Below the pieces are notes generated by a model. The model was not told the origin of the DNA. It saw only the letters and a program-made list of their open reading frames with translations, and did not search any database. 64,000 nt of DNA from Edolisoma coerulescens (taxonomy: Eukaryota > Chordata > Aves > Passeriformes > Campephagidae), in NCBI GenBank assembly GCA_013397115.1, contig VWZW01001321.1, positions 372,001 through 436,000 on the forward strand, in the 5' to 3' direction. Of the stretch, positions 12,454-26,959 are shown one piece after another; positions within the stretch are counted from its first letter, which is position 1; each line of letters starts with the position of its first letter. The position numbers and the translations under genes are program-made.

Positions 12454-15400
12454 GAGACTTGCACCCAGAGTCACTGGGTTTCCAAGAAGACATTTGGAAA
12501 TGGACAAAAACATGGGGAAAGTGTCCTGTTTCCAGGACTGTTGCTGTGATAAATGCTGGCAGTGTGGTCACCAAAGGATAAAGAAGATTTGCTGTCATCT
12601 CGTGATGTTTTGCCAAATACGTATTTCAATGCAAGAGCATAGGTACTATATAGTAAAGAATATAAGAATAATTAATTTGTTTATTTACATGGCTTTTTTT
12701 CTGAATGTTGCAGGAGCTGCGATCATAATTCCTGTAATGCTGCAGCTCATACTCACTATGTTATGTAACCTACACTGTCTGGTGCAGCTGAACCTTGTGT
12801 TTGCCTCATGGTAGTTGACACTCATTCTATTTTGAAGGGACAAGCCTTCTGGTTAAGTTATATCTCTCATTGCAGACTCTGTTTGAGCGAATACTGTGAT
12901 GCCCCATACCACACAGTCAGGTGATGGCTGCTTTGCATCACTGGAGGTGTTGTAAAACCACAATGTCCAGTGCAGCCCTAAGACAGTGAGGTGCTTAGTC
13001 TAGAGCTCACAGGAGGCAATCTGCCATAGGAAAGAAAGCCAGTTTAGCTAATTTACTTGAAATGAAACACCTCAAGTCAACAACTCAAACCCAAATTTCC
13101 CCCAGAAAATTATATTTAATGTTCCTCTGGAAACCAACAGCCTTATGGGAACTGCATGTTCTGTTGCAAAGGTATTACAGTGAGAGATCCTTGATCAGTT
13201 CCAATAATTTAAGCACTGTAGCTTTATGGGGTATTATTATTGACTCTGGAAAATAAGAAAATATGTCCTTTGCTCCCTTTTTTTTTTCTTTTACCTGGAG
13301 TTCCCTTTTTCTACTTCCATGGCATTGGCCCCAAACCGCTGACTAGACAAACAGATCATCTGACCTCACCCATCTAGCTATTTTTCAGCTAATTACTTTG
13401 TGTTCCCAACCCCTTAGCAATTTTCATGTAAACATATTTCAGGAAATACATTTCATTGTGGGTAATTCCCCTGCCACCCTCAAGTTCAGGCAGGTGTTTT
13501 ATCTGTTTTTGTAGAGGTTCTTATTCTCTATCATTAGTCTTTGCAAGTCATTATTCTTGTTTTAACTGCTTTGATCTATTTACTAACTTCAAACTAGCTT
13601 AAGTAAAAGTTGACTCCTGTATGTTTTCACTGATGGATTTTCATATTATGATAATGTTCCTAAACACTGTTTAGTTTCATGCAGCTTTTCATCTGTGCTC
13701 AAATAAACGAGAGTTCTGCCACAAATAGGACCCACAGACCTTTCTTTCCCACAAGAAGAAATGCAGATGATCACATGGCAACAGCTCCTAGGTAAAACCC
13801 CAGCCTACATCTCACTGGGGATGCATGAACTGTGTGGTGAACTGCAGAACTCCTGTGGCTCTGCAGGATGTTCAGCTGCAGCAGGTCAGGCTGCACAGGT
13901 CCAGATGTTTCAGAAGAACATCTAAGATGTCCAGAGCAACAGCCCTACTCCCAATGGCAACCTTCAGCTCCCACAAGGGAGAGACATGAGGCCAGGTGAA
14001 GCCAGTTTATGTCCTGAAATCTTCTTTCTTACCTTCTACTTCTACCTTTCATCTCTCATCTCCAGCTGTGACTAAGATTGGCTTACCTTTAAAATAGGTG
14101 ATGTTACTTGATGATTATATTGATGCACGTATGAACCTCTCAGTATTCTCCAGCAGATGCAGTAGATCATGTTCCTATTTTCTTATAAGTAGTTTTAAAA
14201 ATGACACAATCCTAGAGAATAGGCAGGGCCTTTTGTTACACATATTTTGTGAAGAGGAGCAAGGAAATACGCGTAAAATGTGGATTATCAGACATCAAAT
14301 CAAATGACAAAATAGACTACAGTGAGTAGTTTGGTGAGCTAGCCAGTGAACATCGAGTCTTCTCTTTCAACAAGATGAAAGTGAGATGTGTCAGAACATT
14401 TCTGAATTAATTGGAGTTTTTTGTTGGATTTACCCAAAGTCCCTTCAAAAACAGAAATAAAATAACGTTCATTTCTCTAAAACTTCTGAAGGGAAGGTGT
14501 TGAGCTAAAATAATGCCAAATTTTATTGTATTTAGCGAGGAAGATAAAGAAAGGATGCAAAATCAGTGAGGGAAAGAATAGCATCTGCCTAAAACCTTTC
14601 ATATCTACGCCTGGCCTGGTCAGGTATACGTGAGCCTGTATCAATGTTATTGTGCTTATTCTTCCTGGAATGAGTTAGGTGGGGTTTTTTGTAAAAGAGA
14701 AGCACAGGAGAATGCTTAGGATAGGAATTCTCCATCATAACTGATACTAGTAGCATCTCCATGGACCTCTGGTGGGAAATCCCTTCAATCCTTTGCAGAA
14801 ATCCTGTTGGCTTCAGCTGGGCAAGCACCAGACACTGGAGGTTTCCAAGACCCATCTGCCAAATACAGTTAGTAGAAAGCTATAATTTAGAATTTCCTCT
14901 CTAGGGTTTCCTGGTAAAGAATCTAAATGCAGAGCGTGGCTTAGGGAACCCACATTCTCCCCAGAGAGATAAAACACACCCAACAGTCAGAAAAATAATC
15001 TGTTCTCATGGTATTTCTAACTTGTTTTCAAACCAGCTGGGATTTCCACGCTGTGAAACTTGGATCCATATGGAAATGATGGCATACTCCTCTGACCCTA
15101 ATTTTACTTACAAACTTTAGAGTTTTGTCCACCTCAGGGAATAGTGCAAAATGGAATCAGGATGGACCTGGAGGAATAAACAAATTTGTGCAACACATTT
15201 GCCTTCACTGTTAGGCATTCTTGCTGCTAAACTCAGTCAGCAAGTCATTCATGGTTTTCATGGGAACTTTTGCCTCTCAGTGCAAAAATAAATGAATGCA
15301 AATATTTCTTCCTTCCCAGAAAGAGAAGCTATGTGGGCATGATTTGACTCGACAGTAAAAATAGTGTTGACCTAGCTGTACCACCAGGGTCTAATGGGCT

Positions 15401-17667
15401 AGAATTTTAATTCACTAAGCCACCATGTCAGCTTGGCTTTCCTTTCCAGCTGTCATGAAGATAGAACTACTCACCTAATTTCTTATGCCAGCCTGGTCAA
15501 TGTGCCCTTTGTATGAACACAGCAGACTCCAAGGTAGATCAGTACATATTTTGTTATTGCTGCCTTCAGGTTACTTCAAAAATGGAACTTTGATGTCTTC
15601 TGCTCCTTTGTCTTGATGCTACATAGTTTGTTGGGGTAGGTTCTGACTTTCTTTTTATAGGATGCAGGTGGGTCTTTCACAGGTAAGCATAATAAGTCTT
15701 TTCAAAGCATAATATAATGTATTGTCAACACTGTCAGTACAGGAGCAGTAGCAATACATTTCTGTAGCTATGATATCTGCAGATATGAGAGGGTACTTTC
15801 TTGAGTACTTTGAAAGCTTTGAAAGTGCTTTGGGAGTAGGTCTTCCACCTACGTCACACAAATAAATCTGTTCCTGCAATGCTTATTCCTGTTTGTTGGT
15901 AACTGTAGAAAAATGTCTACATAAATTCATCTCTATCTAGGATTTTAGTTTACTTCCTTCCCTAGGCTTCTGAAACTAATTAGGACTTTAATTATTAAAT
16001 AAGGGGACCCTTCACTTTCTCCTCAACTTGCAAATCTGGAAACAGAGCGGAAACAGACTTGGCTCAGTGTAATCTGTAATATTACTTTCATTATCTTTTT
16101 TTTCCCCTTGAAATCTAGTTCCCCAGGGCTTAAAAATCTGGAGCAAATTGTCTGGTGATATTTTTCAATTATTTGTTGATAGAAAGGGGTGCAAAATGAT
16201 CCATGTAACTGGGTAACTTAAAATAAGTTTTCTATGACATGCAAAGCCCTGCTTTGTCTTCACAAAATTAGCTTGTTCTTGTAAACAGGCAGTGCTTAAG
16301 AGAACACAAATTTTTTTTTAAGTGTATTTTATTAGTATTATAGTGTAGTGTTGTAAGGTCATAGCATTAGAGAGTTGCTTCAATTTACTCCACATGTTGC
16401 TGAAACTCCCCCCCCCCCATCCCCCAAGAAAAACCAACCAAAAACCTACTGATTTTTGGCAGATGGTTGAAAAAAAAGTATAGACTAAGAGAACTAAGTA
16501 CTTTTGAAAATGAAACTCCGTGATATAAACTTCTCATCAAGGTGTAAAGTTAATTGGTACAGCACAGGAAAAATTGTGCCCTTATTGAGGGTAGTTTCTA
16601 TCAATGAGTTCAACTGTAAAACCAGCCACTAGAAAATGCCACATGGGAGACAGATGATGGAAATTCAGAAACTTTCTGATCAGACACTGCACTTGGTTAC
16701 AGAGGAAATAAATCGCATCTCAGTACAGAGACATAAGAAAATGATCTTCACAGCTCCCACTACCAACTAGTCTCTTTGATTTACATGAACTGTGTGGCAT
16801 ACATCACTGTTCGAATATTATTTTGGTAAAAACAGAAAAAAACTGAACAGTTTACACTGAAGTTTAAAGTAAAACAGTTGTATTGGATGCTAGAAATCTA
16901 GAACTCTATTTAGCCCATCTTTTACTGATTCTTTTTTAGCAGCATGAAACCTACAGAGCACCTTGTCAGGCACTTCTGGGACTGACACTATGACTAGTTT
17001 CCAAGTTTCCAGTCTTCACTTGAGGCTTTGACAGATGCTGTGCACTAAATGAATCTGTTCCCCCTTCTGTGTCCCCCCACCAGCTGTCCACTGCACCTCT
17101 CTGCTGGAGCTCATCTAATGTGCTGCTGAGCTGCTGCCCTGCCTGAGTGCTTGAGCCTGGGCTGTACCAGTGTGCACAGATAAACAAGGCTTCATCTAGA
17201 GATGAATTTCAATGTGCTAATTTAAACCATTTTACCTATAGTCATCAGCAGATGGTGGCCACTCTCATGAAATAAAGATAATTTGTCTTCTTTGGTCTCT
17301 TGTAGTCATGACTGTGTTTGGATGAGGCCAGAGACTGAAGCTTTTTTGTTTGCTGACTGAATGGGTGCAGAAGTCCATTGCGGTGCAAGGTTCACCAAGT
17401 TCCCTAGAAAACAGAGTTAGATCATAAATCAGAAATGCGCTTAGGTATTTTCTCTACTTTGAGCACCTGAGTAGTGCTCAGATGCTCAAAATGAACCTTG
17501 ATGCTCAAGCCAGGCATAATCTCAGTGCCCTCATGAATCAGTAGCGTGACTGTCACTGCAGTCAGAAAATGTGAGCTCTGGGCCTTCCTCTGCTGTTGAT
17601 TTTTGAATGATTGTGCATAAATCAGTCAGTGTTTACCACTTGCTGTAGTCTCTGAGACTCACTTAGT

Positions 17668-17882
17668 TATTTGTGAACTTCCTTGAACTCCTTGGATGAA
17701 AGTCTATGCAAGGGCAAACAAGCCAAAATACAGTATCATGATGTAATTCAGTGAAAGGAACATATTCCTTCTACCACGGAGATATTTGTGAACTTCCTTG
17801 AACTCCTCAGATAAAAGTTTATGCAAGGACAAATCAAAATGTATTATCATGACGTAATCCAGTGAAAAGAACATATTCCTTC
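17668..17882. repeat. Diverged tandem duplication of about 105 bp (115-bp period)
   Basis: Copy 1 spans about 17668-17772 and copy 2 about 17783-17882, separated by about 10 bp. Both begin TATTTGTGAACTTCCTTGAA and end with a shared block ACATATTCCTTCT. The copies differ by several substitutions and one short indel (copy 1 has extra bases around AAACAAGCC), so this duplication is older than the perfect 23- and 24-bp tandems nearby. It does not match a repeat family that I recognise. Confidence 0.9.
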
Positions 17883-20800
17883 TGCTTATCTTTGCCTCAA
17901 ATGTCATCATTGTATTTTTCCTTTCCTTTGGAAACCAGACTTTCGCTGATGTCAGTGAGATCCCAAAGTGCCTTTTGCAGTAATGCTTTTGAAATACCCT
18001 CTAGTAACGAAAATAAAGTTGATGCTCTGCTAAAAGGATTGGTTTCAGCAGACGATCCTCATGCTCATAATATGATGATTAAACAAATGAACTAGAGTCC
18101 TCTTTTCACTTTATGAAAATACTTGTGACATTGAGGTATATACGAATCTTCTTTCTTCTCTGCTAATATACATGGGATGCAGATGTCTCTCTCAACTGCT
18201 GTATAAGTTGTCCATCTCAACTTGTGCTCAGTTTCCACTAGCACAAGGAATTCCTTTGTGTTTATTTGGCAGCACAGATTTTTGATCTATGTTAGCACTG
18301 CTGAAACATTTTGAGGAAAAAAAATGCACAAAAGCCATTATCTTTCCTATTTAAACTTGGACTACATTCTGTCTTACATCAACTGGCAAAGATAATTATA
18401 TTTCACAGGGTTGCTGAGCCCAGGGTGAGAAAATGACTTTTCAGAAAAAAAATGAATATAGACAAATGGCCAAAGATCATGAAAAACACTTTATTTCCGT
18501 TATCTACTTGGTCAAAGTGCAAATTCTCCTTTTGATTTCTCTGATCTCCTTTCTTTCTCTGTAGAATCATTTTTTTCACATATTTTCAGAATTATGGGAT
18601 GAAATCCAAATGGCTGTCTTGCTCACTCCTCATATACATGACTCATTCACATGAGTGGGGTCTTTCTGGGGCCTAACTTTTACGTTATCTCTTCCTTGGG
18701 ATCTGGATGACAAAGGGTGGCTATTGGGAGACATGAAAGTTTAAGTTGCCAAAAAGTAGGCGTTGCAGGCTGACCGCCCAGTTGCCCTGCTAGGTATTAT
18801 TTGTTTACTCTGCAGTATTTCTGGTTTTATTTATGTGCTTTGCTTTTTTACTATTTGATATGTTGGGCCTGGCAGCTCTTTCCCCTAGAGTTTCTCCATG
18901 CCTCTATCCTGCTGTCCTTGGCAGCCAGAACACCCTCCTGCCATGATCACTGACACCTCGAGCCTTCACTTCCTTCTCCAAAACACATGAAAGTTACAAG
19001 GTCAGTACCAGCTCCAGTGTACTACTAACTTAAACTGAACAATCCGGCCTTCTTTGGACACCTCCACACTCAGGAAAACCTGATTTCTCCACTGCGATGC
19101 CAGGCAGGTTCTTGCAGTTTGGGGTTATCTTGGTCTGGTTAGAAGACGAACTCTTTGAGGCACAGGTGAACCTTAGGCTGTCGTCTGTATCAGCCCAAGT
19201 ACACCACTGGTGCACAGCTCCATGGAATAAACACAAGACCAGCCTACAAAAATCAGGAACTGTTACGGTGTTAAAATCTTTTCAGGCTGTGGGTTTCAGA
19301 AGTAAAGGGCTTAAGGAATTGTGAGTCATATCGAAGGAAGAGGAATAAGTTAAGTTTAATGGATTATTAACATCTATGGAGAACATATTCAAAAAATTAA
19401 TATAAATTCATTCAACATCTCAGAGCTGAGTATGAATTGAATATATATTGCCTGCTCTCACTGATTTATTGAAGCACTTTGCTGCCTCAAGTTCTTTCTT
19501 TTTCCTCCTCAGAAGTGTGTAAATATCCAGATATTCAGACAAATAAAAACAGATCAATCTTTTACAGTCTTTTAAATACGTTGAACATATCAGGACTGCA
19601 CAAGAACTGTCTGGATAGAGATGCTGTCACTTGTATAAAAGTCCTAAAAACTATCTGCCACATCACTGCTGAAGCTGCAAAGAATACTGAGGTAATTATT
19701 GCAACCTCCTGTTTTACGCAAATTCTGTTTGTTAAAACCACAAAAGCAATATATCACATGCAAAATGAACCCAAAATCTCAATAGATTTGGAAGCTCTTA
19801 ATATCAGCTATTGGCCAGTTATGAGAAGACTGAGGAGGTAAATGGGGAAGATAAATAGGTGGAAAATCCATAAGGATACTTAACCAATGGTAGCTAAAGA
19901 TTCCCAAAATATTCAGAGCCTCCATTTAGTTAAATTCATAAATTGGTTATTTGGCTACAACTACCTCTTGAAGTCCAAAGTGCTGAATCTAGTTTTATTT
20001 ATACTGAAATCAGCGAGAGATCATTCACTAATTTTCTATACAAAACATTCTTTGTGTCAACAGAGGCTACTATGAAATATCCTTACTTCAGCATTTGAAA
20101 AAACAATGCACACATTGCCACAAATTGTGACAGCAAATATCACAATCGCTACTTACAACTTTGACTAAGTTTCAGCAGATTTTGGCAAATAACAAGACCA
20201 ACATGGGATGTCTGAGACTTGCACCAAATGTGGATTAGTTAATTTTAAAGGATCCAAATAAGACCATTGATCTTTAGAAACAGTGGTTGCTCAGGATTTT
20301 AACAAGGGTCTGTATACCCAGGCCTGTATACCCAGGACAGTCTGCACAGAAGTTGCTATAAACTACACGTGGTATCTCAAAGCTGCCTGTATAAGCACAA
20401 GAACACTGGATGTTTTAGTGGACTATGGGAAAATTTAATGTAGTGGTATATACCCAGGGGGATCTGAATTTCAGCAGATTTCATCTTATTTCTGTTGGAT
20501 TGAACAGTTAAAGATGTCAACAAGAAGTCATTCAAAGGTTCCAAATATCTTAAGACTTCATACCTTCATGTGTAAGCAAATCTTCTGAAACACAATTTTA
20601 AAAGGTAAGAAAAAATGCAAAGAAAGATGGTAGGGAAAAAAAAAAAGAAAGAAAATGCTATTGTTCTGCTGCCATAAAAAGAAAGGATAAACCAAGCATA
20701 AAATCCCACTAACTCCATGAACACATTCCTGTACTTCTGGGGTTTTCTAAGAGAGATTCAGGAAAAATAGCCCCAAACTGCAGTCATTAGAGACTTTTGT

Positions 20801-23800
20801 TTACTTGGCAGAGGAAGACAGTATTACTTAAACAGGGAGCTTTTTCTTTGGTTTGGTTTGGGTTTTTTGTCTGTTTGTTTGATTTTTATTGTTACTGTTG
20901 ATGTTCACATGCACTTTTTGCTCCTGCAGCTACAGGTTTGGAAGAGCTACCTGTTGTAAATGGCATTCATGGGAAAAGTATATGGAATGACAAAGAGCTG
21001 AGAATGCCTTATCTGTTTATGTTTCTGAAATATTTTGTATAGAAAAATAAATACCAAGAGTAAAATGTCCACTTGAACCTCACAAATTTTGGTAAACATT
21101 CTCAAATGCAGTGCTAAGAATTGTTCACACAAGTTGTACCAGCTGCTTAATGGTTAAAGATTTTACCTTCACATTGAAGCAGCAGTGAAGACAACACATA
21201 GAAGAGGAACTTGCAGTCTTTGGAATTTTAACAAAAGCAGCTATTTGATGACTTACCAGGAAGTGGCAATATTTTTTCACATAATATGATATTTTCCCTA
21301 AAATGAGTCATCTCGGTTTAACCCCACCGAATTAATGTTTGATTCCACAAAGCACTTAAACACAAGTGCAGTTTTAAACATATGACTAGCAGTACTGTTT
21401 CAAAAATAGCTCCATCTGTCATGCCCCCGAATTTGCAAATGCTGAAAGACCTTGTTGGATCAGCAGCTTCAGTAAAATTGGCAGATTTGTGTCTGGATCC
21501 CACTTAGTTTTCTTGTTTTCTTTTATTTTTATTTTTCTTTTTTTTATAGCATAGGTCTTCAAAACAAGAAAACCAGTGGGAAAAATCCATGATTTAACTG
21601 ACAATTGACAGAGGGTATAGTCATAAACAGTCAAATATACAGTACTGTGAAACTCTATTAGTAGATGATTACACACAGAGGTAGAAAAAGACTCAAGCCT
21701 CACCAGGCAAGTAGCCCAGTTCTAAACCTATTTTGTTCAAAAACATTCAGCAGCCTTAACTACAGATTGAGATACCAAACATATAATAGTGCAATAAAAC
21801 CAGAGCAATTGATCACGATAAAGCTAGAATTTTGTCAAAAGATAGTAAAATATTGCTATATAAAAGAATTTTTCAGCACAGTAACACTGAATGAAAAGGG
21901 AGTCACGAAGCCTTTGGGGTATGTATTTTATTTTTCCATTGAACTTGGCTCCTTTCAGAACACAGACAAAGGATGCACAGGGCTGCCTAGCTCTTCCTTG
22001 CCTTTTCAGGGTGAAAGGTTTCTGTTGATTGCTTTCATGTGCAGTGTACATGTTCGCCTTTTTGAGAAGAGGTTCGCGTTTTGACGCAAACACTGCAGAG
22101 GAAATTGCCTGGGATCCAAACGAGGCAGGCTTCATATAAACCTGCTCTAGGCAGTGAATTAAGAATCCATTCATGTTAGTGTCGATTAGGGCTTTATAGG
22201 GCAAATCCTGACCACAAAAAGGGTCAGTGAGTGGAGAAGCTGCTCCTGTGGCTTTCACAGCTGGAATCTACCCCAGAAAGCTGATGGGAATCCTGCATGG
22301 AAATGTGCCCTTTCCACTTCTGTTGTTTAAATCTTGTAGCGTCTTTTTTGGTCATGGCTAAAATTGCATCTGTTTTGGTCCCATGGGACCTGAAGGTGTT
22401 CACCTTTAAGATTTCTGCCCATTTTTTCTGTTTTCGACCACGGAGGGCAAAATAAACAACAAAAGAGCTTACAGGAATACTGGTTTCTCTTTCTTCTTGC
22501 ACAAATTTTTATCAAAATCTCTTTAGTCCTCCCTCAAAACCATCAGAAAATGTCCCAAATCAAGTTGTAAATTAAAGACAAGTATTTCAAGAACACTGGA
22601 AGGTCTTAAGTGAATAAATCTTGCTAATGGTTGACAAGAACTTCGCATATAAACCAGTGGAGGAGGAATTCATTCCACTCCCTTCCCAACAGAGCACATC
22701 TGCAATCTGGTGATCTCTCCCCTTGACTTCAGAAAGGGAGGGAAGTCATGAAGAAAGGCTGACCATAAGTTAGATATGTCTTCCTCTTGGACTTCTTTTG
22801 AATACTGATGTTCACATGCTCACATGGGATTTGGTATTAAAACAAGCATTTCCTAGTGGCTGGGCCAATTCCCTTCTGGTTTCTTGCAAAGGTTCATCAT
22901 TTTGGGAAAACATAAGCAGAGGTACTTACAAATAATTGTCTGTACATAGCAGAGCTGCTGTGCTTTGGCCAGGCTTTGTAGTGAAAAGAGTTTGACACGA
23001 GCCTGTGCCAAAGGCCACTGCTGCTGATGCGCTCAGCACACCACGCCTTTCTGTGCTTTGCTCAGTTAGAGCTTTTGGTCTCTTCATCTTCCCCTGACCA
23101 TGAAAAATAGATAGTTTCATAAACTAAACCAAAATCACAATTTAAAAAAAGTAGGCCCCAAACAAGTATGTTGCAAATACATCTCTCTCTGTGTGGTGGG
23201 GATGGATAATTGAGAGCCAAATGAGGATTCTGAACTCCCACCAGATCCTTGTATTGCTGTTCCTCTTTCAAGGAGCATGTGAGAGGTGCCAGGCTTCCAA
23301 CGAAACACTAAATATTTAAAAACAACAACTCCACTCATCTGGTGGCTGGGTTTGAAGAACAAACATCAGTCCATTGTCTGGTTTCTGCCGTCATCTTGTA
23401 CACACAGAAAGCCAAAGACTCCAAATAATTTTATGGCCTCAGGCATCAACAACAGTGTATATTTGATGTATTGGCCTAATTTCTGTCCACTGAATCTGCT
23501 GTTTTAAAGCTGTTTACATGAGTGGTTTTTTTGGTTTTTTACATTCAAGTCCTTATATGCCCAGGGATTTTTTTTTAACCTTTCTCAAATTTTCCTGCTT
23601 CACGCTTAGGATGCTGTTACTGAGGAAGAGGTGACCAAAGTGCTCTTTTACTAAAAGCATGATTATTGCAGAAACTTGCTAGTCCAGTCTGATGAACTTC
23701 TTGACTGTTGCTACACTTTCAAATTAAATTATCAAATTTTGAAGAAAAAGTCCTGAACGCGGGGGAAAGGAAACATAATTATCTTTGCAGTGGAGACAAA

Positions 23801-26800
23801 GAATACCTACTGAATGCAGTTTCTAAAGCTTTTTGCCAGACTTCTGCTAAGAAAATTATTGTCCAGAAGGGAGGCTGTAAACCTGTTTTTGTAGATCAGT
23901 ATGTTTCAAAAAGGACTATTGTACTTCAGATAATTGCTTTAACCTTTCTCATATGATTTATAAGGTCTTCCAACACTTGTGGTACAACATTTGTTTGTGA
24001 CTTTTATTGCTCTCAGAGCAGTCATTGATTCAAAGGACAGACCTAGTCTTTGGTCTCTGCAAAGCCATATTTTCAGGGGATTAAATGACCACTTTTTCCT
24101 CTCCATTCCTCAGAGCTTCTCTTCCCTGGGGCTTCACTTTGAATCCCAGGCTCAACACAACCAATGAGTCAACTCTTTACAGAAGCAGGAGTAATATACA
24201 ATCTAAGGAAGCATTATGCATAATGTAGTAATTTATTAAAGGAAAAAGCTTGTAATGAATGTACAGGAAATATTTCAGTGTTGCACCTCGAAGAAAGGAA
24301 TGGCAGGTATACACTTCTCAGCAATGATGATAAAAAAGCTGTAATTTTCTAAGAAAATTGTTGAGTGTGATTTACCATTTTATTTTCAAGCTGTGTTTTA
24401 TAACAGTGGTACTTCTCCAGTACCAACAGCACTTGCTGTCAGGGCAAGGGCCACAGAGGCGTGTGCTTTCTCCTCAGATTGCACAGACAACACGTGAGGA
24501 AGGCTGGCCACATAAAGGGTATAAACCACAAAATCTAAAAAGCTTTGGAAGAACAAGCTGAGCCAGTCCGTTAAGAAATATTGCTAAGGCTGGACTGGGG
24601 AGTGAAACCTATAGCTGTACACGGCCCCGGGAAGCAAATGGAAATCCTATGGGGCAGAGCGGGGAGCTGAACTGAGATGCCCCACAGCCTGGGTGAGGCT
24701 GCGGCTTACCCAGGTGGTGGATGAAGCCCCAGTGTTTTCACCCAACAGGTTTGATCAGACCTACTCTGAATATGCCTATTATTTCAGGATCCCCACGTGC
24801 CACAGGAAAGGGAACAAAGTTAGCACCTGAACCCAGAAGAGCCCTTGGTCAAAAAATAGTCACTGCTCTGTAGAGCCAAGGCTGGACCCAGGGCCTGGGC
24901 AGATGTGTGACAAGACAGCTGTGACAGTAGTTCAAAAATTGTGTTTTATGATATTATTGCTTTTCCTCCTACCCCTGCTCTGTTTCTTTGAGCAGACTCT
25001 CTGCCACAGATACTCCCTCTGCAAGTGAGTACATGGAATTATTTTTGGAAGCTCCTCAGGTGCTCCAATGGACAGCTGGGGGTGAGGCTATTAGCAGCTG
25101 CAGGATGGTTGTTTGGACTTTGAACCCAAAGGTATCCTTAAATCCCCTTAATCTGAAAACATTTAAGCACATTCTTCTCAATGAATTTAACAGAATTACT
25201 CTCATGCCTAATCATAAAGCATTTCAGGATCAGTCTTAGTCTTGCACGAGCTGGGCTGTGACAGAGCAAGGCTTTGAACCTCTTTCTTTTGAAACTGTGT
25301 TGGGCTGTCTTAACCACAAGACCACAGGTATTTTGAGAGGCTGCTCATTAATGTTTGCAGCATATTTGAAGATCTAAAGATTTGAGAATTATATAGAAGA
25401 TACTACAATGGTAGTTGGCTTTCTAGCTTTCTAGAGAAACTGTTGCTTAAGTTACTGGGGATTTTCATTCCTGATTAGGTGGATTTCTACAATAACCAGT
25501 TGTGATACCGCTGCCAATTCTACTTAAAAGCTTTAAATATATGACAATTAGTGAAAAAAAAAATTAGAAATCAAGCCTTCTTCTCAGATTTTAGGTATTA
25601 TTTTTAAAGCTAAGCAGATATTAAAATGAATTGTTTGAATTCCTATTACTCTTTTTGCCTTCCAAAAAAACCCTTCCATTAGCAAATAAAGCTCTAGCAG
25701 GTAGAGTTAATGCACCTTTCTTACATTTCAGAGTCTGCAGATAAATTTAGGCTATTAAGAAAAATGGGTGAATTAAAATACTTGTATATCTAACATCCTT
25801 TTAAAAGGAGGAGCAAGAAGACTGCAAAAGTGAGCAAAATGTTTCTTGTCAAGGTCACATAGCTTTTAAAAGGAATGTTTCTAGCTCAAGGCTCTACTGC
25901 TGCATGTGCACATTCAGCCAGCCAGGCTTTAGATCCCTTTGGCTGTTGTTTTCTGATGTCTGAAGACTTAAGTAGGAGCGGGAGGAAGAGTTAGTGTGAT
26001 TTAGGCAGAACATAGGCTTCTTGAATCAGGGTCTTCAAACACAACATACAAAGGACTATCAGCATGCTCCATGTAGGAGTAACTCTGGTTTTCCTTCTGT
26101 AAATTCCTATCTCTGAAGACCTTATTTTGAGCAAGTTTCCAGGAAAATATGGCACAGGCTGTGCAGACAGTACCACTGATATAGGAGAGACGGCCTTCTC
26201 TGCCTGGGCCCACAGGTACCCCTTTAGCAGGAGGAGGTTTCCACCACCTGTGTGTGGCTTCAGGGCTGGTGGAGACATCCTGTCGGCTCCAGCACCCCTT
26301 TTCCTCCTTCACTGCCCGCCCATTGCACCCTCATTCCCTGCACTTCCTCAGCCCAGAGCAGTGTGGAGCTTGAAGGCAGCTGAATGGTACCTCAGCCCCC
26401 TCCTCTGGTCCTGAGCCAGGGACTCAGCTGTGCCACGTCTGCTTCACCTACACTGCACCTCACCTCGCTCCCTCCACCCCTCCAGGCACCAGGCAGGATT
26501 GGGTCCCACTCTGCTTCTGTGTGCTTGTGATGAATGACTGCTGGACAAACATCCACATCTGGTGGGGCAGATGCTGCTCCTGGTAATTTTGCAAAGTGGT
26601 TTCCCTGCTCTAGCAGCATAAATGTCTCCTTGCTAGTGCTAAACTCCCAGAAGTTGTTTGTTTTCCATTTGGGAACGCAAATCTTCTGCATCCCATCAAA
26701 CTCACCGATGAAGTATGTTCAAGACAAATCTTTCCTCTTCTGTGCCTTTTGGGCAGGAAAATGAAGACCAGATAAAATAATTTTTCTATTTCTCTATACA

Positions 26801-26889
26801 AAAATGCTGTCGTTTGGCTTTGTCACTTGATATGTTGATATTGGGGAGCTTTGTAATTTTACACAAATCACTTTTGTGCTTCGTTTACC
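17883..26889. other. Intergenic DNA, no supported gene
   Basis: No splice-flanked exon with a recognisable domain was found on either strand. The frame at 19479-19841 opens with TTG and the one at 17862-18095 with GTG, so neither is a credible vertebrate CDS. Overlapping frames on both strands at 21665-22502 reflect a stretch poor in stop codons rather than a known protein. The interval 26150-26600 is noticeably richer in G+C, with C-rich runs, but lacks the CpG density of the promoter island further downstream. Confidence 0.55.
20310..20336. repeat. 14-bp tandem duplication
   Basis: CTGTATACCCAGG occurs at 20310-20322 and 20324-20336, giving a 14-bp period. It is a minor local duplication. 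Confidence 0.85.
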
Positions 26890-26911
26890 TGAGAGTCAGA
26901 TAGTTTCATAG

Positions 26912-26959
26912 CCAGGTAAAGGGACCTGAGAGTTACATATCCAGGTAAAGGGACCTGAG
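26912..26959. repeat. Short tandem duplication (29-bp period)
   Basis: The 19-bp block CCAGGTAAAGGGACCTGAG occurs at 26912-26930 and at 26941-26959. The flanks GAGAGTCAGATA and GAGAGTTACATA before each copy are also related, so the duplicated unit is about 29-37 bp with divergence at its left end. Each copy contains AGGTAAAG, which resembles a splice donor, but no exon is supported next to it. Confidence 0.85.

Larger units (their letters stand above)
9173..17667. other. Intergenic DNA with small duplications
   Basis: No gene supported. The stretch contains a T16 tract at 10972-10987, a C11 tract at 16408-16418, the short tandem duplications listed separately, and an imperfectly GC-rich patch at about 13780-13990. 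That patch holds a perfect 7-bp inverted repeat (AGATGTT at 13903-13909, AACATCT at 13917-13923). The frame across 11254-11640 has no recognisable domain. Confidence 0.55.

Noticed and set aside
17862..18095. 77-codon frame with a charged, exon-like C-terminal half
   Set aside because: It begins with GTG inside the second copy of the 115-bp tandem duplication, and I cannot link it to any family or splice sites.
19479..19841. 120-codon frame on the + strand with protein-like composition
   Set aside because: It opens with TTG, shows no domain that I recognise and has no splice-linked partner exon. It is probably a chance frame.
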